From NCBI GenBank assembly GCA_023212725.1, contig JALBYF010000007.1:124001-188000 (forward strand): a stretch of DNA of 64,000 bases, given 5' to 3'. The notes under the pieces are model-generated. The model was not told the DNA's origin. It ran no database searches and worked only from the letters and a program-made list of their open reading frames with translations. Below, one piece after another: positions 1-12,300 of this stretch. Origin of the DNA: Tranzscheliella williamsii. Lineage: Eukaryota; Basidiomycota; Ustilaginomycetes; Ustilaginales; Ustilaginaceae. The translations under genes were made by a program, and so were the position numbers. Positions within the stretch are counted from its first letter, which is position 1, and each line of letters opens with the position of its first letter.

Positions 1-139
1 CCACTGCTGCCAGCAGCAGTCTACGTGTGCTGTTCGCCTCTGTCAAGACTTGTCTACACCATTCAGCGGCACCTTTCTGTAAGGCTACATCTCACACTAG
101 GCAGCGTGATCGGCTCAGCATCCGCCCATCCACCCGACT

Positions 140-2124
140 ATGGTGAATCTCGCACGGGAGATGAGCACTGCTACCACCGCCAGAGGCTCCTCCCACCAAC
201 CCGTCCGTGCCGACACTCTCGACCTCAAGCAGAAGCTTGCCGTCGCTCTTGGCCAGAATGGCGCTCGGTACTGGCAAACGCTTATCCAGTTCTTCAAGGG
301 GGCCCTGGATCGCTCCGAGTTCGAGGCGCTGGCTCACAAATCTTTGAAGCCCGAGCATGGTAAGCTGTCCGAGGGACTGTCCTATTCTTCCTTCACTTTT
401 TCCAGGCCCTGGCACTGACCATCCGCCTCTGTCCCGCTCCTTTCCTCAGTACACTTACATAACGCCTTGATCTTAGGGATGCTTTACAATGCGAGCGCCG
501 ATGTTCCCGGGCCATCTTCGAGCAGAACTTCTCGCAGAGTGACTCGGATCCTTCCGGATGGCACAAGCGTCACCGAAGAGGAAGACGAAGAGCCAAGCAG
601 GAAGCGTCTGCGCACCCTCGTTGCCGGTCTCCCACGGAAGGAGCGCCTACGGCTCAAGAATCTCGAAAAGGCCGGCAAGCTCGGCGCCAATGCTATCGGA
701 GGAGCTTCAGGTCTGGGGTGGGCAGGTTCCGCCGCTGACATGCTTGAGAAGAAGCGGAAAGACGAGGAGAAGCGCAAGGTGGTCGAGGATCGCCGAAAGG
801 TGAGGCAGTACAAGAGCGCCATTGGTGCTCGCGACTGGAAAGGCGAAGCTGTTCAAGCGGCCCAACAGATCACATCTGTCCGTAGCAAGTTGTCGTTCTG
901 TAAGTTTCACGACTGGCTCGCCCTTGCTTGACCTCGTTCTACCCAGGCCCGTTCTGAGCGTGACTTTTTCCCTCCGTAGCCGCCCAACAAGCTATTGCAA
1001 GGGCTTTGCAAGCACCATTGTGCGTTGAATCCAAGCAGCTCCCAGATGTGGAAAGTCTTAGGGATCGGATGACACTGCTCGCTGTAGAGACCGGTGTACC
1101 GGGTGGCGTTCAGTCACAGGCGGCAGCGGTGGTGCTTTGCGCTTTGCAAAACCACCTGCAAAACGTTGCCAGCAGCATCATTACCAAGATCCGAGCCAAT
1201 CGACCGGACGGCATTCGCACCAACGAACCGCTGCGTCCCGCTTCCGAATTTCTTGATATGGATCCGAGCGCCTACATGCCAGCCAGCTTTCCTACCTCGC
1301 CTCCTCCCGTTCCCATGGAGCTGGATGATAGCGCACCCCCATCTGCACAGAGCAGTCCTCATCGCAATATGCGCTCAATGCAGTCCGACGCCTCGTCAAG
1401 AACCAGTGCATCAGGCGCCGGGATGTCGTTGGCCGACGCATCCATGCTTTCCTTAGCTAGCACCGCACCCACCAGCCTTGCAGGGCCATCGTCGCCCTCT
1501 ATCCGCGATGGAGATAGCAGCCAGCTGCAGGACAGCTCTTTCGGCAACAGTTCGGCCGCCGACGGTGAAGAAAGGAACGGCAAAAGCGCTCTCAAGCGCT
1601 CCCGCACTGCCATGCAAGGCGGCCAAGACGGTACGGACAGGCTGACTGTCTCTGACATGGCTTTCTTGCTCGAGGTGGCGCCTACTTCTGTCGTTGAGCC
1701 CATGGGTCAGGGGACGCAGGAAAAGATGCTGGCTCCAGAGTGGGATGTCGATCTGGATGGCTCGGCTGTAGATCCCGAGCGACATCTAGCGCACGCTGCG
1801 CGCCTTGCCGCCACTGCAAAACTCAGCGATGCAGGCCACGATACCTCTGTCCGGAGCCGCTTTGTGATCGACCAGTCCGGGCCGCTTCGTCTTCTCGACC
1901 GCAAGTCGCTGGCCGAGAACGAAGCGCGTGGGCGGCCCACCAAAGGCGGCCTCTCGATACCCGAGTACAAGAAAACCAAGGCCCACTCAGATCCCAACAG
2001 CGTCCTGAGTGATGTCAACGGTCGCAAAAAGGACGGCTCCGGCCACGGCCACCCCCACCGCCATCGCGACGAGCACTGGGACGTCGTCGATCCCGTTGCG
2101 CTCTTCGGGCAGCTGTGCGAATGA
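140..2124 (+). CDS. ADA1: SAGA complex subunit Ada1/Hfi1
   Basis: Three exons, 140..359, 477..899 and 980..2124, give 595 residues. Introns have GTAAGC/TTAG and GTAAGT/GTAG borders and splicing keeps frame. The N-terminus (residues about 29-78, from DLKQKLAVALG to the splice at LKPEH-GMLYN) matches the SAGA-Tad1 domain of Ada1/Hfi1; the exon 3 stretch LPDVESLRDRM followed by a helical region matches the Ada1 histone-fold segment that pairs with Taf12 in the SAGA core. A basic stretch (about residues 100-170) lies between, and the tail is Ser/Pro-rich and probably disordered. By family knowledge the protein holds SAGA together for histone acetylation and activator-dependent transcription in the nucleus. 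The ATG at 140 is chosen because Tad1 homology starts soon after it. It converges on CTF4 with 148 bp between stops. Confidence 0.85.
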
Positions 2125-2272
2125 GCAGCGCGCTGGACCCTTCTGCCACACTACAGCCTATATTGTCTACTCATGCAGCACCACAACCCATGTCTGGTTG
2201 GACTAGTTGCCAGCGGCGAATGCATACCTAGATTGTACAGAGGCGGGACAGTGTGTGCAGGTAGTGGATCAG

Positions 2273-5200
2273 TTAGACGTGGATATGAGGCGGGGGAATG
2301 GACTCGTCGAGCGCGAGGGTTTCTGGATCCGGGCGCATTGTCTCGGGGAGGGTGTCGCCGCGGATGGGGTCTGTGGGAGGGGTGGGGCGGATGCGGTCGA
2401 GGGTGGCGGAGAGGGAGGCGTCGTCGGCGGCGCTGGGGACGTGGGGGAAGTCGAGCTGGGTCTCGCCGAAGGCGGGCGCGGGCGCGGGTGCGGCGGGGTG
2501 GTTCTTCTTGTACGCGAAGGCGGTGAGACGCGACTGGCGCGCTGCCGCGGCCTTGGTGAGCGGCTCCTTTTCGTACGGCTCGATCCGCTCGAAGAAGGAG
2601 GTCGACTTGTGCATCTGTTTCTCCTTGGCCGCCGACACGTTGGACGATGTGCGCGCGAACGGGTTCGACGCCTTGACTGCCTTGGCCACGAACGCGCGGC
2701 TGTCGGCGTCGCTCTCGGGCGACTTGCGCTTCTCGGCCCCCCGCCGATCCAGATTCTCCTTGCCCGGCTCCTCATCCCGCTCGACCGACCCCAGCGACGC
2801 CTCCGCCACACTCGCTGCTGGCTCGATCGAGGCAGACGCAGAGGACGGCGCGCCAAAAGCCGACTCGAAGCGCCCGCTGCCCCTCTGCGAAACCGCCGCC
2901 GACGGTGGCAGAAACTCCTCCCCCAACGCGGCCAACGCACGCTTCCGCGCGCTCGAGTCGGCCAAGTCCGGCGACCCACCGTGGCGCAAGCGCGACAAGG
3001 TGTCCAGCAGCAGCGGGTTCGAGTAGCTAGGCCCGCCGCGCACGGCCGGGTCGCACCACCTGCGGCTCTCGTCCTCCACCCGCTCCGCCCGTCCTTCGAG
3101 GCCGTCCTTGAGCGCGACCATGCGCTCCGCCAAGCTGGACAGATGGAAGAAGGCCGCAATCTTGAGCGCAGCTTCGAGCGTGCGTGTCGAATGGAGCGCC
3201 CGCGCCGCGTCAAACGCCCGCGCATGTTTGTCAGCCTTGCACGCCAGTTGGATCAGCTGGAGCAGCGCTTTGTCCGAACTCATCTCCAGCGCAGCCGGTT
3301 CGAGCCTCTCTTCGTCAGCAGCCGTGGCCACCCCGGCGTTCGTGGCATCCCTGGCTGTCATCGCTAGCAGGCTGTCTCGGAGACTCTTTTCTTCCAACGG
3401 GCCAGTTCCACCTTCGCGGTTGATCAGTGGAAGCTGCAACTCGAGCTCTTGGATAAGGTGCCGTGTACCGTCGACTTCGGGATGGCTTCTGCCACCCTTG
3501 AGGAAAAGCACCATCAGCTTCGAAGATGTCACCGCCAGCGGCCAGTAGTTGAGCGTACTGGCAGCGCGCGCGGCCGCCTCGCTGCCGCCGGCCGAGGCCT
3601 CTTTCAGCTGCTTTGTGTCCAACGTTGGCATCCACCTGCCCTGTCTGCACCGGTGCGCCCGATCGAGAACGAAGAGCGTGCCGTTGGAATCGAAAAAGGC
3701 CGGCTGGTGTTGCTCATTGAAACCGACCCAACGGAGATGCGCATCTTTGCACAGCGGAAGGAGGTCCTCTTGAATTACGTCGTAGTTATCCATGTCGATC
3801 AACTTGTAGTGGAGCTCCTGATATCCACCCGACGGCAGACCAGTGTGGCGGTAGACCACCAGCAGTGTTCGGGCGCCGGCGGCAAGCGCGATGACCTGGT
3901 GACCCAGCGCCCACACAAAGAGCTGCATGCCGCTCGTCGAGAAAAAGCGGAGGTAGCCCTTCGAGGTGGCCGCTACAGCGATGCCAGTGCCGGTGTTGGC
4001 GGCGTTCTCTTGCGCCCATCCATCTTCAGGAGCAGCGCTGATGCCGCTCCCGCCAAGGGCGATGGCGTCAACGTCTTCGCCGAGGTTCAGGTTCAAGGTC
4101 CACTCGGATGACAGAGCACCGCTCGCGGACAGGAAAGGTTTGAAATGGATGCTGCTAGCGTGCTCCCCCGTTTGCTTGCCAGCCAGCAAGACACCCTGCT
4201 TGGCCAGCGCTGCCATGCTGAGGTTGTTCATGTCCGAAAAGCGGAAGCTGCGCCGTAGCGATGTGTCAAAAGACTCGAACGAGATGGTCTGATGTGAATC
4301 TTGCTCCACTGCGGTGATCGTGCCGAGGAGGCTGTAGGCCAGATATCTCCGCTGTCCTCTCATTGGCGTAGAAGTCGGCTGGAAAGGGTCTTGCGCTCGG
4401 GTGGCAGCTACCATGATGCCAGCCTCGCGTCCGTTAGCCTGCTGGTCTCGGTGGGTGTGGCGAGGCCGGTTCCGGCCGTCACGACGTCGGGTGGAGCCTT
4501 CATCATCTACGACAAAGTCATCGAGCGGGTCGGCGTCGTCAGCCGCATTGGTGCCATCCACGAGGTCGTCCTCATCGTCCGAGAGTCCTGTCCCCGCAAA
4601 TATGTCGTCGATCTGGTCTGTGGATCCGCGCGCGGCTTTGTGTGTGTCGAGCCGGATCTCCTCGCAAGGGGAGTCACGGTCAGCCCCGACAACTCCAGAC
4701 CATCGTGCCAAAGCGCCTTCGTTGTCGGTGAAGGCCAGTGCATCTTCCTCTGGATGCCAGCTGATGGCGATGACGAGTCCATGGCCGCGCATGGCACCGA
4801 TGGCTCGACGCGTAGCCGTCTCCCACACGGTGATCTGGCCATCCTTTGTAGCAGAAGCTAGGTATCGCCCATTGGGGCAGAAAGCAAGGCAGGTGATGCT
4901 GCCGGTGGGCACGGCCACAGGCCCTTGCGCGTCGGTAACAAACGTCCCCGCGCGCTGCCAAGCGTTCGCATCGTTGGTTGCGCTGATGACGACCAGTTCA
5001 TGGAGCTTTGACGGCATCACGAAATACGTTCCCGAGGGATGCCAGCAGGCATAGGCGGCTTCCTCACTCTCGGCTCTTGTCGTAGGCAGGATATTGTCTA
5101 TGCTCTTGATGTGCCTAGGCTCCACGTCAGCGAGGTCGCTGATCCTAGCGACACCATCCGTGGAGCAGGTAACGAGGATGGGAGCCACTGGACTCCACGA

Positions 5201-5788
5201 GGCCGAACGAAGACCGCGGACGTGGCCGTCCAGGAGCTGGATCCTTCTCGGGTCTTCCACGTCGACAAGCTTGACGATCATCTCGTCAGAGCAGACGGCT
5301 ACCCTTGGCGACTTGCCGCTGCGCAGAGAGCGCTCAAGCGCTACACAGCGAACTGGCAGTGACTCCCTTCTGAGCAAGCTCTGCAAAACGGTGGGCGACG
5401 CCGGATTGCCGTTGTCATCGGTGGGATGATGGCGGTACATGCGCACAGAGCCGTCTTCAGACCCGGTCAGGAAATACCTGCTGTCGGCATCGAGCCATGT
5501 GACAGCATCTGTTGCATCTTCAATCAGGAGCGGTTCAACGCCAGGGACGGGTCGGGTGGGTAGGATCCGGACGAGAAAGTCATCTCCTCCCGTAAAGAGA
5601 CGGCTGTAAGCAGGAAGAGAGAGTCGATGTGAAAGTGCGCATGTCAGTAAAGGCGAATCTGACTCCTATCTGCTGCGACGCAAGACAGCGACTTACTCTA
5701 CACCAGCCGCCTTGGGGGCATGTATAAGCCTTGTGGTGCCGGAATGAACGATTTGGACGTGCGGATTGTTGGCCTGATTCGACTGCAT
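2273..5788 (-). CDS. CTF4: Ctf4/Mcl1 (WDHD1/AND-1) replisome adaptor
   Basis: Two exons on the minus strand, 5697..5788 and 2273..5603 (intron GTAAGT...ACAG), give 1140 residues. Exon 1 starts MQSNQANNPHVQIVHSG and splices to DRLFTGGDDFLVRI, restoring the first WD40 blade. The N-terminal third is WD40 (e.g. LDGHVRGLRSASWSPV, SITCLAFCPNGRYLASATKD, MRGHGLVIAISWHPEE). An acidic linker with DDIFAGTGLSDDEDD follows, then the SepB/Mcl1-mid domain and a helical C-terminal region. Family role: a homotrimeric hub linking CMG helicase with DNA polymerase alpha-primase and cohesion factors at forks. The last about 130 residues are low complexity and include RQSRLTAFAYKK, a degenerate PIP-box look-alike. 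Length is greater than S. cerevisiae Ctf4 because of linkers. Upstream is HSP70 in the same orientation. Confidence 0.9.
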
Positions 5789-6386
5789 CGTGAGACTCGA
5801 AGCAGGGCAGAGCAAACCTGCCAGCGACTGGAGGTCGTGCTCTTTGGTCGGTACCGAGAGTCGACGATGGAACGGTGAAAGTACGCTGCAGTGTGTTGCT
5901 TGAAAGGGCAGATGAAGCGACAGATGCGATGCGGAGATGATGACGGAGCGGAGGCTGGCTGTCTATCAGTGCTCCTTCGCCTTCTCTTTCTCAAGTGTTG
6001 GTGTGTTCACTTTCCCACTCAGCTTAAGATTTCGCGTCGCGTCCTGGCTCGTCGCGCAAATTGCTAGCCATTTCAATCTTCCCCGCTCTAACACCTCTAT
6101 TACCCACACTTCGCTTCAGACTCACCTTCAGCGAACGCCACCTGACTGCAAAGGCTTACTTCAAAAGATACTCTCACATACACATTACTGTAACTGTGGC
6201 TGCGACTCTTTGAGAGGAGAGAACGACCCTACTTGGGAAAATGGAAAACAGACACAGGCGGGGCAACATAAGACTGAGAGCCGATAGCGAAACATATTGC
6301 GAATGAGTGATTAAAGTACAGCGGCAAAGACGGAAATCTGTATGGGCACGATAGGGAATGGTTCACAGCGGTGCACGGCGAGTCGA
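5789..6386. other. Intergenic: CTF4 promoter side and HSP70 3' flank
   Basis: No convincing coding exon. The part next to 5788 must contain the CTF4 promoter and 5' leader; the part next to 6387 is the HSP70 3' untranslated side. Composition is closer to 50% GC than in the flanking genes. I saw no repeat or RNA gene. Confidence 0.6.
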
Positions 6387-8324
6387 TTAGTCGAGCTCCT
6401 CAACAGTGGGACCGTCGTCGCCACCGGGAGCAGCACCGGCGCCGGGAGCTCCACCGGGCATGCCGCCTGGGGCGCCACCAGCAGCTCCTGCCGCGGCGTA
6501 GACCTTCTGCAGGATAGGGTTGGCGATCTCCTCAATCTCCTTTTGCTTGCTCGTGTACTCGTCAGTGCTGGCCTCAGCAGAGGCGTCGAGCCATGCAATC
6601 GTCTCCGAGATAGCCTTGTCGATGGTCTCCTTGTCGCTACCCTCAACCTTGTCCTTGAGCTGGGGCTCGTTGAGCGAGTTTCGAAGGTTGTAGACGTACG
6701 ACTCGAGACCGTTCTTGGCCTGTGTGCGCTCGAGCGCCTGCTTGTCCTCCTCGGCAAACTTCTCAGCGTTCTTGACCATCTCCTCAATCTGGTCCTTGGA
6801 GAGACGGCCCTTGTCGTTGGTGATGGTGATAGACTGGCTCTTGCCAGTACCCTTCTCGGCAGCCGAGACGTTGAGAATGGCGTTGGCATCAACGTCGAAG
6901 GTGACCTCAATCTGAGGGACACCTCGGGGCGCGGGAGGAATGCCAGAAAGCTCAAACTTGCCGAGCAGGTTGTTGTCCTTGGTTCGGGCACGCTCACCTT
7001 CAAAGACCTGGATCAATACACCGGGCTGGTTGTCAGCATAGGTGGAGAAGACCTCAGACTTCTTAGTGGGCACAGTAGTGTTTCGCTTGATCAGGGGAGT
7101 GAAGACACCACCGGCAGTCTCGATACCCATGGAAAGGGGAGCGACATCGAGCAAGAGCAAGTCCTGGGTCTTCTCGGAGGTGTCGCCGGAGAGAATGGCG
7201 GCCTGGACGGCAGCACCGTAGGCGACGGCCTCGTCGGGGTTGATCGACTTGTTCAGTTCACGGCCGTTAAAGAAGTCCATAAGGAGCTTCTGCACCTTGG
7301 GGATACGAGTGGAACCACCGACAAGGACAATCTCGTGTACGGATCCCTTGTCAATCTTGGCGTCACGGAGGACCTTCTCGACGGGCTCGACCGTGTGCGA
7401 GAAGAGGTCACCGCAGAGTTCTTCGAATCGAGCACGGGTGATAGAGGTGTAGAAGTCAATGCCTTCGAAGAGGGAGTCGATTTCGATCGTGGTCTGGGCG
7501 GCCGACGAGAGAGTTCGCTTGGCACGCTCACAAGCAGTGCGGAGTCGTCGAAGGGCTCGGGCGTTGCTGGTAAGATCCTTCTTGTTCTTACGCTTGAATT
7601 CCTGGACAAAGTGGTTGACGAGTCGGTTGTCGAAGTCCTCACCGCCAAGGTGAGTGTCACCGGCAGTGGCCTTGACCTCGAAGATACCCTCCTCAATAGT
7701 GAGGAGCGAGACATCGAAAGTACCTCCTCCGAGATCGAAGATGAGAACGTTCTTCTCGCCCTCGGTCTTCTTGTCAAGACCGTAAGCGATAGCGGCAGCG
7801 GTGGGCTCGTTGATGATTCGCATCACGTTGAGACCAGAAATGATACCGGCGTCCTTGGTAGCCTGTCGCTGCGAGTCGTTGAAGTAGGCGGGTACAGTGA
7901 CAACGGCATCCTTGACAGTACCACCAAGGTAAGCCTCGGCCGTCTCTCGCATCTTGAGAAGAACCATCGACGAGATCTCCTCGGGGGTAAAGACCTTCTT
8001 CTCGCCCTTGTATTCGACCTGGATGTTGGGCTTGCCAGCGGTGTCGGTGACCTCGAAAGGCCAGTGCTTCATATCGCTCTGGACCTCGGCGTCGTTAAAC
8101 TTTCGTCCGATCAGTCGCTTGGCATCGAAGACAGTGTTGTGGGGGTTCATGGCAACCTGGTTCTTAGCAGCGTCACCGATCAATCGCTCGGAGTCGGTGA
8201 AGGCGACATAAGATGGGGTGGTTCGGTTACCCTGGTCGTTGGCGATGACCTCAACCCGGTCATTCTGCCAAACGGCGACACAGGAGTAGGTGGTACCAAG
8301 ATCAATGCCGATAGCTTTCGTCAT
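6387..8324 (-). CDS. HSP70: Cytosolic Hsp70 chaperone (Ssa type)
   Basis: Single exon, 645 residues, the usual length of cytosolic Hsp70. Starts [18 protein letters not shown] (phosphate-1 loop) and contains [15 protein letters not shown] (phosphate 2), the adenosine motif [17 protein letters not shown] ([13 protein letters not shown]), the substrate-binding domain from about residue 390, a helical lid, and a Gly/Ala/Pro-rich tail. No signal peptide or organelle signal, so cytosol/nucleus. The tail is GPTVEELD where almost all cytosolic Hsp70s have EEVD, the TPR-cochaperone dock (Sti1/Hop, CHIP); the conservative V-to-L change is visible in the DNA (ctc codon). Codon use is of the highly expressed type and lacks the 3' G-to-C codon switch of other genes. 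Divergent from FAP1, with a candidate heat-shock element about 107 bp upstream. Confidence 0.98.
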   Translation of the reverse strand: MTKAIGIDLGTTYSCVAVWQNDRVEVIANDQGNRTTPSYVAFTDSERLIGDAAKNQVAMNPHNTVFDAKRLIGRKFNDAEVQSDMKHWPFEVTDTAGKPNIQVEYKGEKKVFTPEEISSMVLLKMRETAEAYLGGTVKDAVVTVPAYFNDSQRQATKDAGIISGLNVMRIINEPTAAAIAYGLDKKTEGEKNVLIFDLGGGTFDVSLLTIEEGIFEVKATAGDTHLGGEDFDNRLVNHFVQEFKRKNKKDLTSNARALRRLRTACERAKRTLSSAAQTTIEIDSLFEGIDFYTSITRARFEELCGDLFSHTVEPVEKVLRDAKIDKGSVHEIVLVGGSTRIPKVQKLLMDFFNGRELNKSINPDEAVAYGAAVQAAILSGDTSEKTQDLLLLDVAPLSMGIETAGGVFTPLIKRNTTVPTKKSEVFSTYADNQPGVLIQVFEGERARTKDNNLLGKFELSGIPPAPRGVPQIEVTFDVDANAILNVSAAEKGTGKSQSITITNDKGRLSKDQIEEMVKNAEKFAEEDKQALERTQAKNGLESYVYNLRNSLNEPQLKDKVEGSDKETIDKAISETIAWLDASAEASTDEYTSKQKEIEEIANPILQKVYAAAGAAGGAPGGMPGGAPGAGAAPGGDDGPTVEELD

Positions 8325-9317
8325 TATGAGATGCTGCGATGTGGGGGGTAGATGGGACGGGAACGTGTGCGTTGAAGTGTGCGAGTGCTGGCGTGATAAG
8401 GGGTATGTGCAACTCGATGAAGTGATGGGTGAAGGTTCGGAAGATACAAGGTAGGAAGGATGGGCTTATGTATCCTGTCGCCGGTCCTGGTATCAGAAGG
8501 TTTGATGGCTATGATGCGGTCCTTCTCAACAAGTTTTGCGTCAGAAAGAGTTTGCCCTGGCCAGAAAAAGGTGGCGCAGCTAAGGCTGACTATGACTGGC
8601 GCAAGAATGAAAATCCTGTGGGGAGTTCGACACCGATCCACTGTCTTCTCTGCTGGGCTCATGCATGTCTTCGCCGCAACGGTTTACTGTATGCGGCGTA
8701 GGGCCAGCCATTCCGCCGCGAAATGCTCCACCTGTGACGGTCTCGTGCGTGGGCAGACTGAGTTAAGTCGACGCAAGGAAGCCGGCAGAACCGGTGAGAA
8801 TTATTCTGTTCGCCTCGATCACGCTCAGATGGCGCTTTCCAACAGGGCTGACATAGCTCTTCTTGAAATTGCGTCGATATAACGTTGGTGAATAATTTCA
8901 ACTTCCATCTAGGCAGCTCTTCGCCCATTCTCTAGAATTCGCCAGACGCGACTAGATGATTCCGTGGTCTTCTTGCCTTTTGGAAGCTCGTCGCAATGTG
9001 AATCCGGATCTCGGATCCAGGATCTGGTTCAAAAAAAGGAGGATCGGGAGAAATATGTCATGATTACTCAATCGTAAAGATCTTCAAGTCAACGGTGTGA
9101 AGTTCGTGGTTGTGGCTGAGTTGAGACCCCAGCAAGACACCGATGGCGAGACAGAACAGTACTGAGCCTCGCCAAGTTGCCACACCCTCTCTACATACCT
9201 GAGCAATTTAGGGGTCGAAGTGGGGAGAAGATTTTGCAGGAAGACACTCCTACGTCGTTACGACACCCTATCCTTCCAACGGTTAGCATCGCGGCTACGA
9301 GCACACGACATCAACAC
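8325..9317. promoter_or_regulatory. Divergent promoter region HSP70 / FAP1
   Basis: 993 bp between two divergent start codons, so it must carry both promoters and leaders. The frame of FAP1 stays open for about 47 codons before 9318 but without an ATG. Apart from the GAAnnTTC element I see no tRNA, repeat or coding exon that I can support. Confidence 0.6.
8431..8438 (-). promoter_or_regulatory. Candidate heat-shock element upstream of HSP70
   Basis: GAAGGTTC is a perfect GAAnnTTC dimer, 107-114 bp before the HSP70 ATG, followed by an off-register GGAAG. A weaker GAAGGTTT lies near 8495. Hsf1 binds arrays of nGAAn units, and Hsp70 promoters usually carry them; two good units alone are weak evidence, and the site could lie within the 5' leader. 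Confidence 0.35.
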
Positions 9318-12300
9318 ATGCCCGAGTCGTCTCTAGCGGCTTTCACGCCCGCTTCAGCAGATATAACCGCAGCCACTCACAACGGTGCAACGGCACCGCC
9401 ATTTACACCGAGGAGCGGTTCTGGCCTCAACGGAGTCGCTACCGGACAAACTGATGATCCCCATGGCACTGCCTCTCGAAGAGGCAGGTCAAAACCAAAT
9501 AGAGCAAGAGGACGCGGCAAGAGCGGCGGAGCCTCAACGTCCACACATGCCGATCGACCACAGCTACCTTCGGAAGGTGCTGAAGGTTCGCCGCTTCCAT
9601 CGACGTCAGCCGCCGGGGTGGCTTCTCAGCTTTCGAGCTCGAAAACGAAAGTGCAGCGTGGCGGCAAGGACCAGCGCGGTCGGAAGAAGAAGGAGAGCAG
9701 CGTCAAAGATGGTGATTCCATGAACATGTCCGCACAAGGCACCTATGCGCAGGAGAAAGCGGAGAACACGCCTCGTCAGGCGAATCGAAGAAAGCAGTTT
9801 GGCGGCAAGCTGACCGGCGATGACCCAGGCTCATCTGAGTCTGGTCCACCAGAGTTATCCTCTCAAACCTTGACTCGAGCAAACGAAAGAAGACCAAAGG
9901 CCAAGCCTGTGCCGCGAATAGCGCCTGCAACCGAGGCGGTGGAATATGCTGATCTACGGTCCCGTCTCGTAGCTGAGCTTTCGTCTGGTCAGTATGACTG
10001 CGTCATCTGCTACAGCACTGTGACCACGCGACAGTCCACCTGGTCATGTGCACAGTGCTACACTGTGCTACATCTCGGGTGCGTGCGCAAATGGGCGGAG
10101 AGTAGCGTCAAGAAGGCTGAAGAGCACAATGCTATGCAAGAGGACCCGGAGATCCGCAATCGACGTGGAACCTGGAGATGCCCTGGCTGCCAGTTCGCCA
10201 AAGAGGACGTCCCCAAGGTTTACTGGTGCTGGTGTGGGAGAGTGCAAGAACCTTCAGGCGGCCGCGGAACCATGCCACACGGGTGTGGTCAACGCTGTGG
10301 TAGGGGGAAGTGCTCGCACGGATGCGCCGACTCTTGCCATCCCGGACCATGCCCGCCCTGCGCGGTTACCATTTCGCAGAAATGCTTCTGTGGTAATGAA
10401 AGTATACCGATGCGATGCTCGCAAAGCTCGACCAAAGAAGCCAGGCTTTCCAACTTTGTCCACAAAGGCACCTCTTGCGGCAAGTTGTGCTCCAAGCAAC
10501 TTAATTGCAAGGTTCACTCGTGCGGTGACATTTGCCACCCCGGAGACTGCCAGCCGTGTTCAGTCAAGGTCGAAGCGCGGTGTTACTGTGGCAAACATAT
10601 GAAGAAGATTCTCTGTGGCGACGGCACGGTCAAGCAGAGCTACGACGTCACGTTGGGCTCATTTGAGGGCCGATTTGCCTGCGATGAGCTCTGCGAACGA
10701 CCTTATGATTGTGGCGTACACCGCTGTCTTCAACCGTGCCATCCACGGGACAAGACGGTTTCTACCTGTCCTTCCTCTCCCAAGGTCGTGAAGACTTGTC
10801 CCTGCGGAGCCGAGGCCGTGTTTAACCGGTCGTTCTGCGAGGATCCGATCCCGACGTGCAACAACATTTGCTCTAAGGTCTTTACGTGCGGTCACTCGTG
10901 TCGATCACCTTGCCATCTTGGCCCTTGTCCGCCTTGCCTTATTCCAGTTGCGACCCCTTGCCGATGCGGTGAGACCAAGCAGAGCCATAATTGCCAAGAA
11001 CGGCAGAAGGAAGAGGTGGAAGGGGACCAAGAAGTTCTCTGCGGTACCATCTGTCAAGCGCAAAGGCACTGCGGGAGGCATCAGTGCGGCCGGCCCTGCT
11101 GTCCTCTTGCGTTCCAAGCCAAGACCAAGCTGAAGAAGCGTCCTACTATGGCTGAGCAGCAATCAATGGATCCTGCAGGGCTACACGAATGTTCTGTTCC
11201 ATGCTCCAAGCCGTTGACTTGTGGTCTGCACAACTGTCCAATGGCATGTCATCGAGGCGCATGCCCTCCCTGCTTGCAAGCTAGTTTCGAGGAGTTGATC
11301 TGCCACTGCGGCCGAACAGTGTTGGAGCCGCCTGTGCCGTGCGGTACCAAGGTCAGATGTAACTTTCCTTGCATCCGTCCGCCACCTGTCTGTGGCCATC
11401 CAAAGATGCCGCACGACTGCCATGAAGAAGGGCCATGCCCGCCATGCGTTTATCTGACAGACAAAGTCTGTCACTGCCAAAAGAACATTGTCAAGAACGT
11501 ACCTTGCAGCCGCTCCCGCGTCTCGTGTGGACAGGCCTGCGATGCTCTACTCAACTGCGGATATCACCGATGTCAAGGCATCTGTCACGTTGCGCCGGGC
11601 GAATGCGGGCCGTGTGCTCAAACGTGCGGCAAGCCACGCAAACTGTGTCAGCATCCGTGTCCAGAAAAGTGCCATGCGCCTTCCTCGTGTCCCGAGACCG
11701 AACCTTGCCGGGCCGTTATCACGCTGCAATGCCCGTGTGGTAACCTGCAATCGCGTGCTAAGTGTGGCGTCTCGATCCACTCGCCCAATAAAGAAAGGAT
11801 GCTCAAGTGCAATGACTCCTGCCTTCTTGCTCAGCGCAATGCCAGGCTTGCAGAGGCTCTCGGCCTCAACCCAGCCGAGAAAACAGCACCAGCAAGTTAC
11901 GATCACGATACGCTGGCCTTTTACGCCGTGGCCGCCAACCGCAAGTTTTGCGACGAGCTGGAAGCGTTACTTAACGACTTTATCCGTTCTCCGCGGGCCG
12001 GCATGATCTTACCGCCTTCGAACAAGTACCAGAGGAAGTTTACACATGAGCTCGTTGCTGCCTACAAGCTGGCAAGCGAGACTGTCGATCACGAGCCTCG
12101 TCGAAGCGTCAGCGTTCGGCGGAAGCAAGACAGCCGTATACCGACGCCTCTGATTTCCGAAGCGTTTGCTGCGGCCAAGGTCTCGTTGATGGCGGCGCAA
12201 CAGCAGCAAGCCAAGCCGTCCGGTCTGGCCCAGCTGCAGCGGTCGGGTGGCGAGGCGGCGAAACCGCTCAACGCGATATTTCTGCCGGGTGTGTTTGGCC

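Noticed and set aside
6342..8351. 669-codon open frame antisense to HSP70
   Set aside because: Long antisense frames opposite Hsp70 arise from the RNY codon pattern and strong codon bias; the peptide resembles no protein and the sense strand is plainly Hsp70.
8431..8500. Full heat-shock element array
   Set aside because: Only one perfect GAAnnTTC dimer and an off-register unit are present, so it is listed only as a weak candidate.
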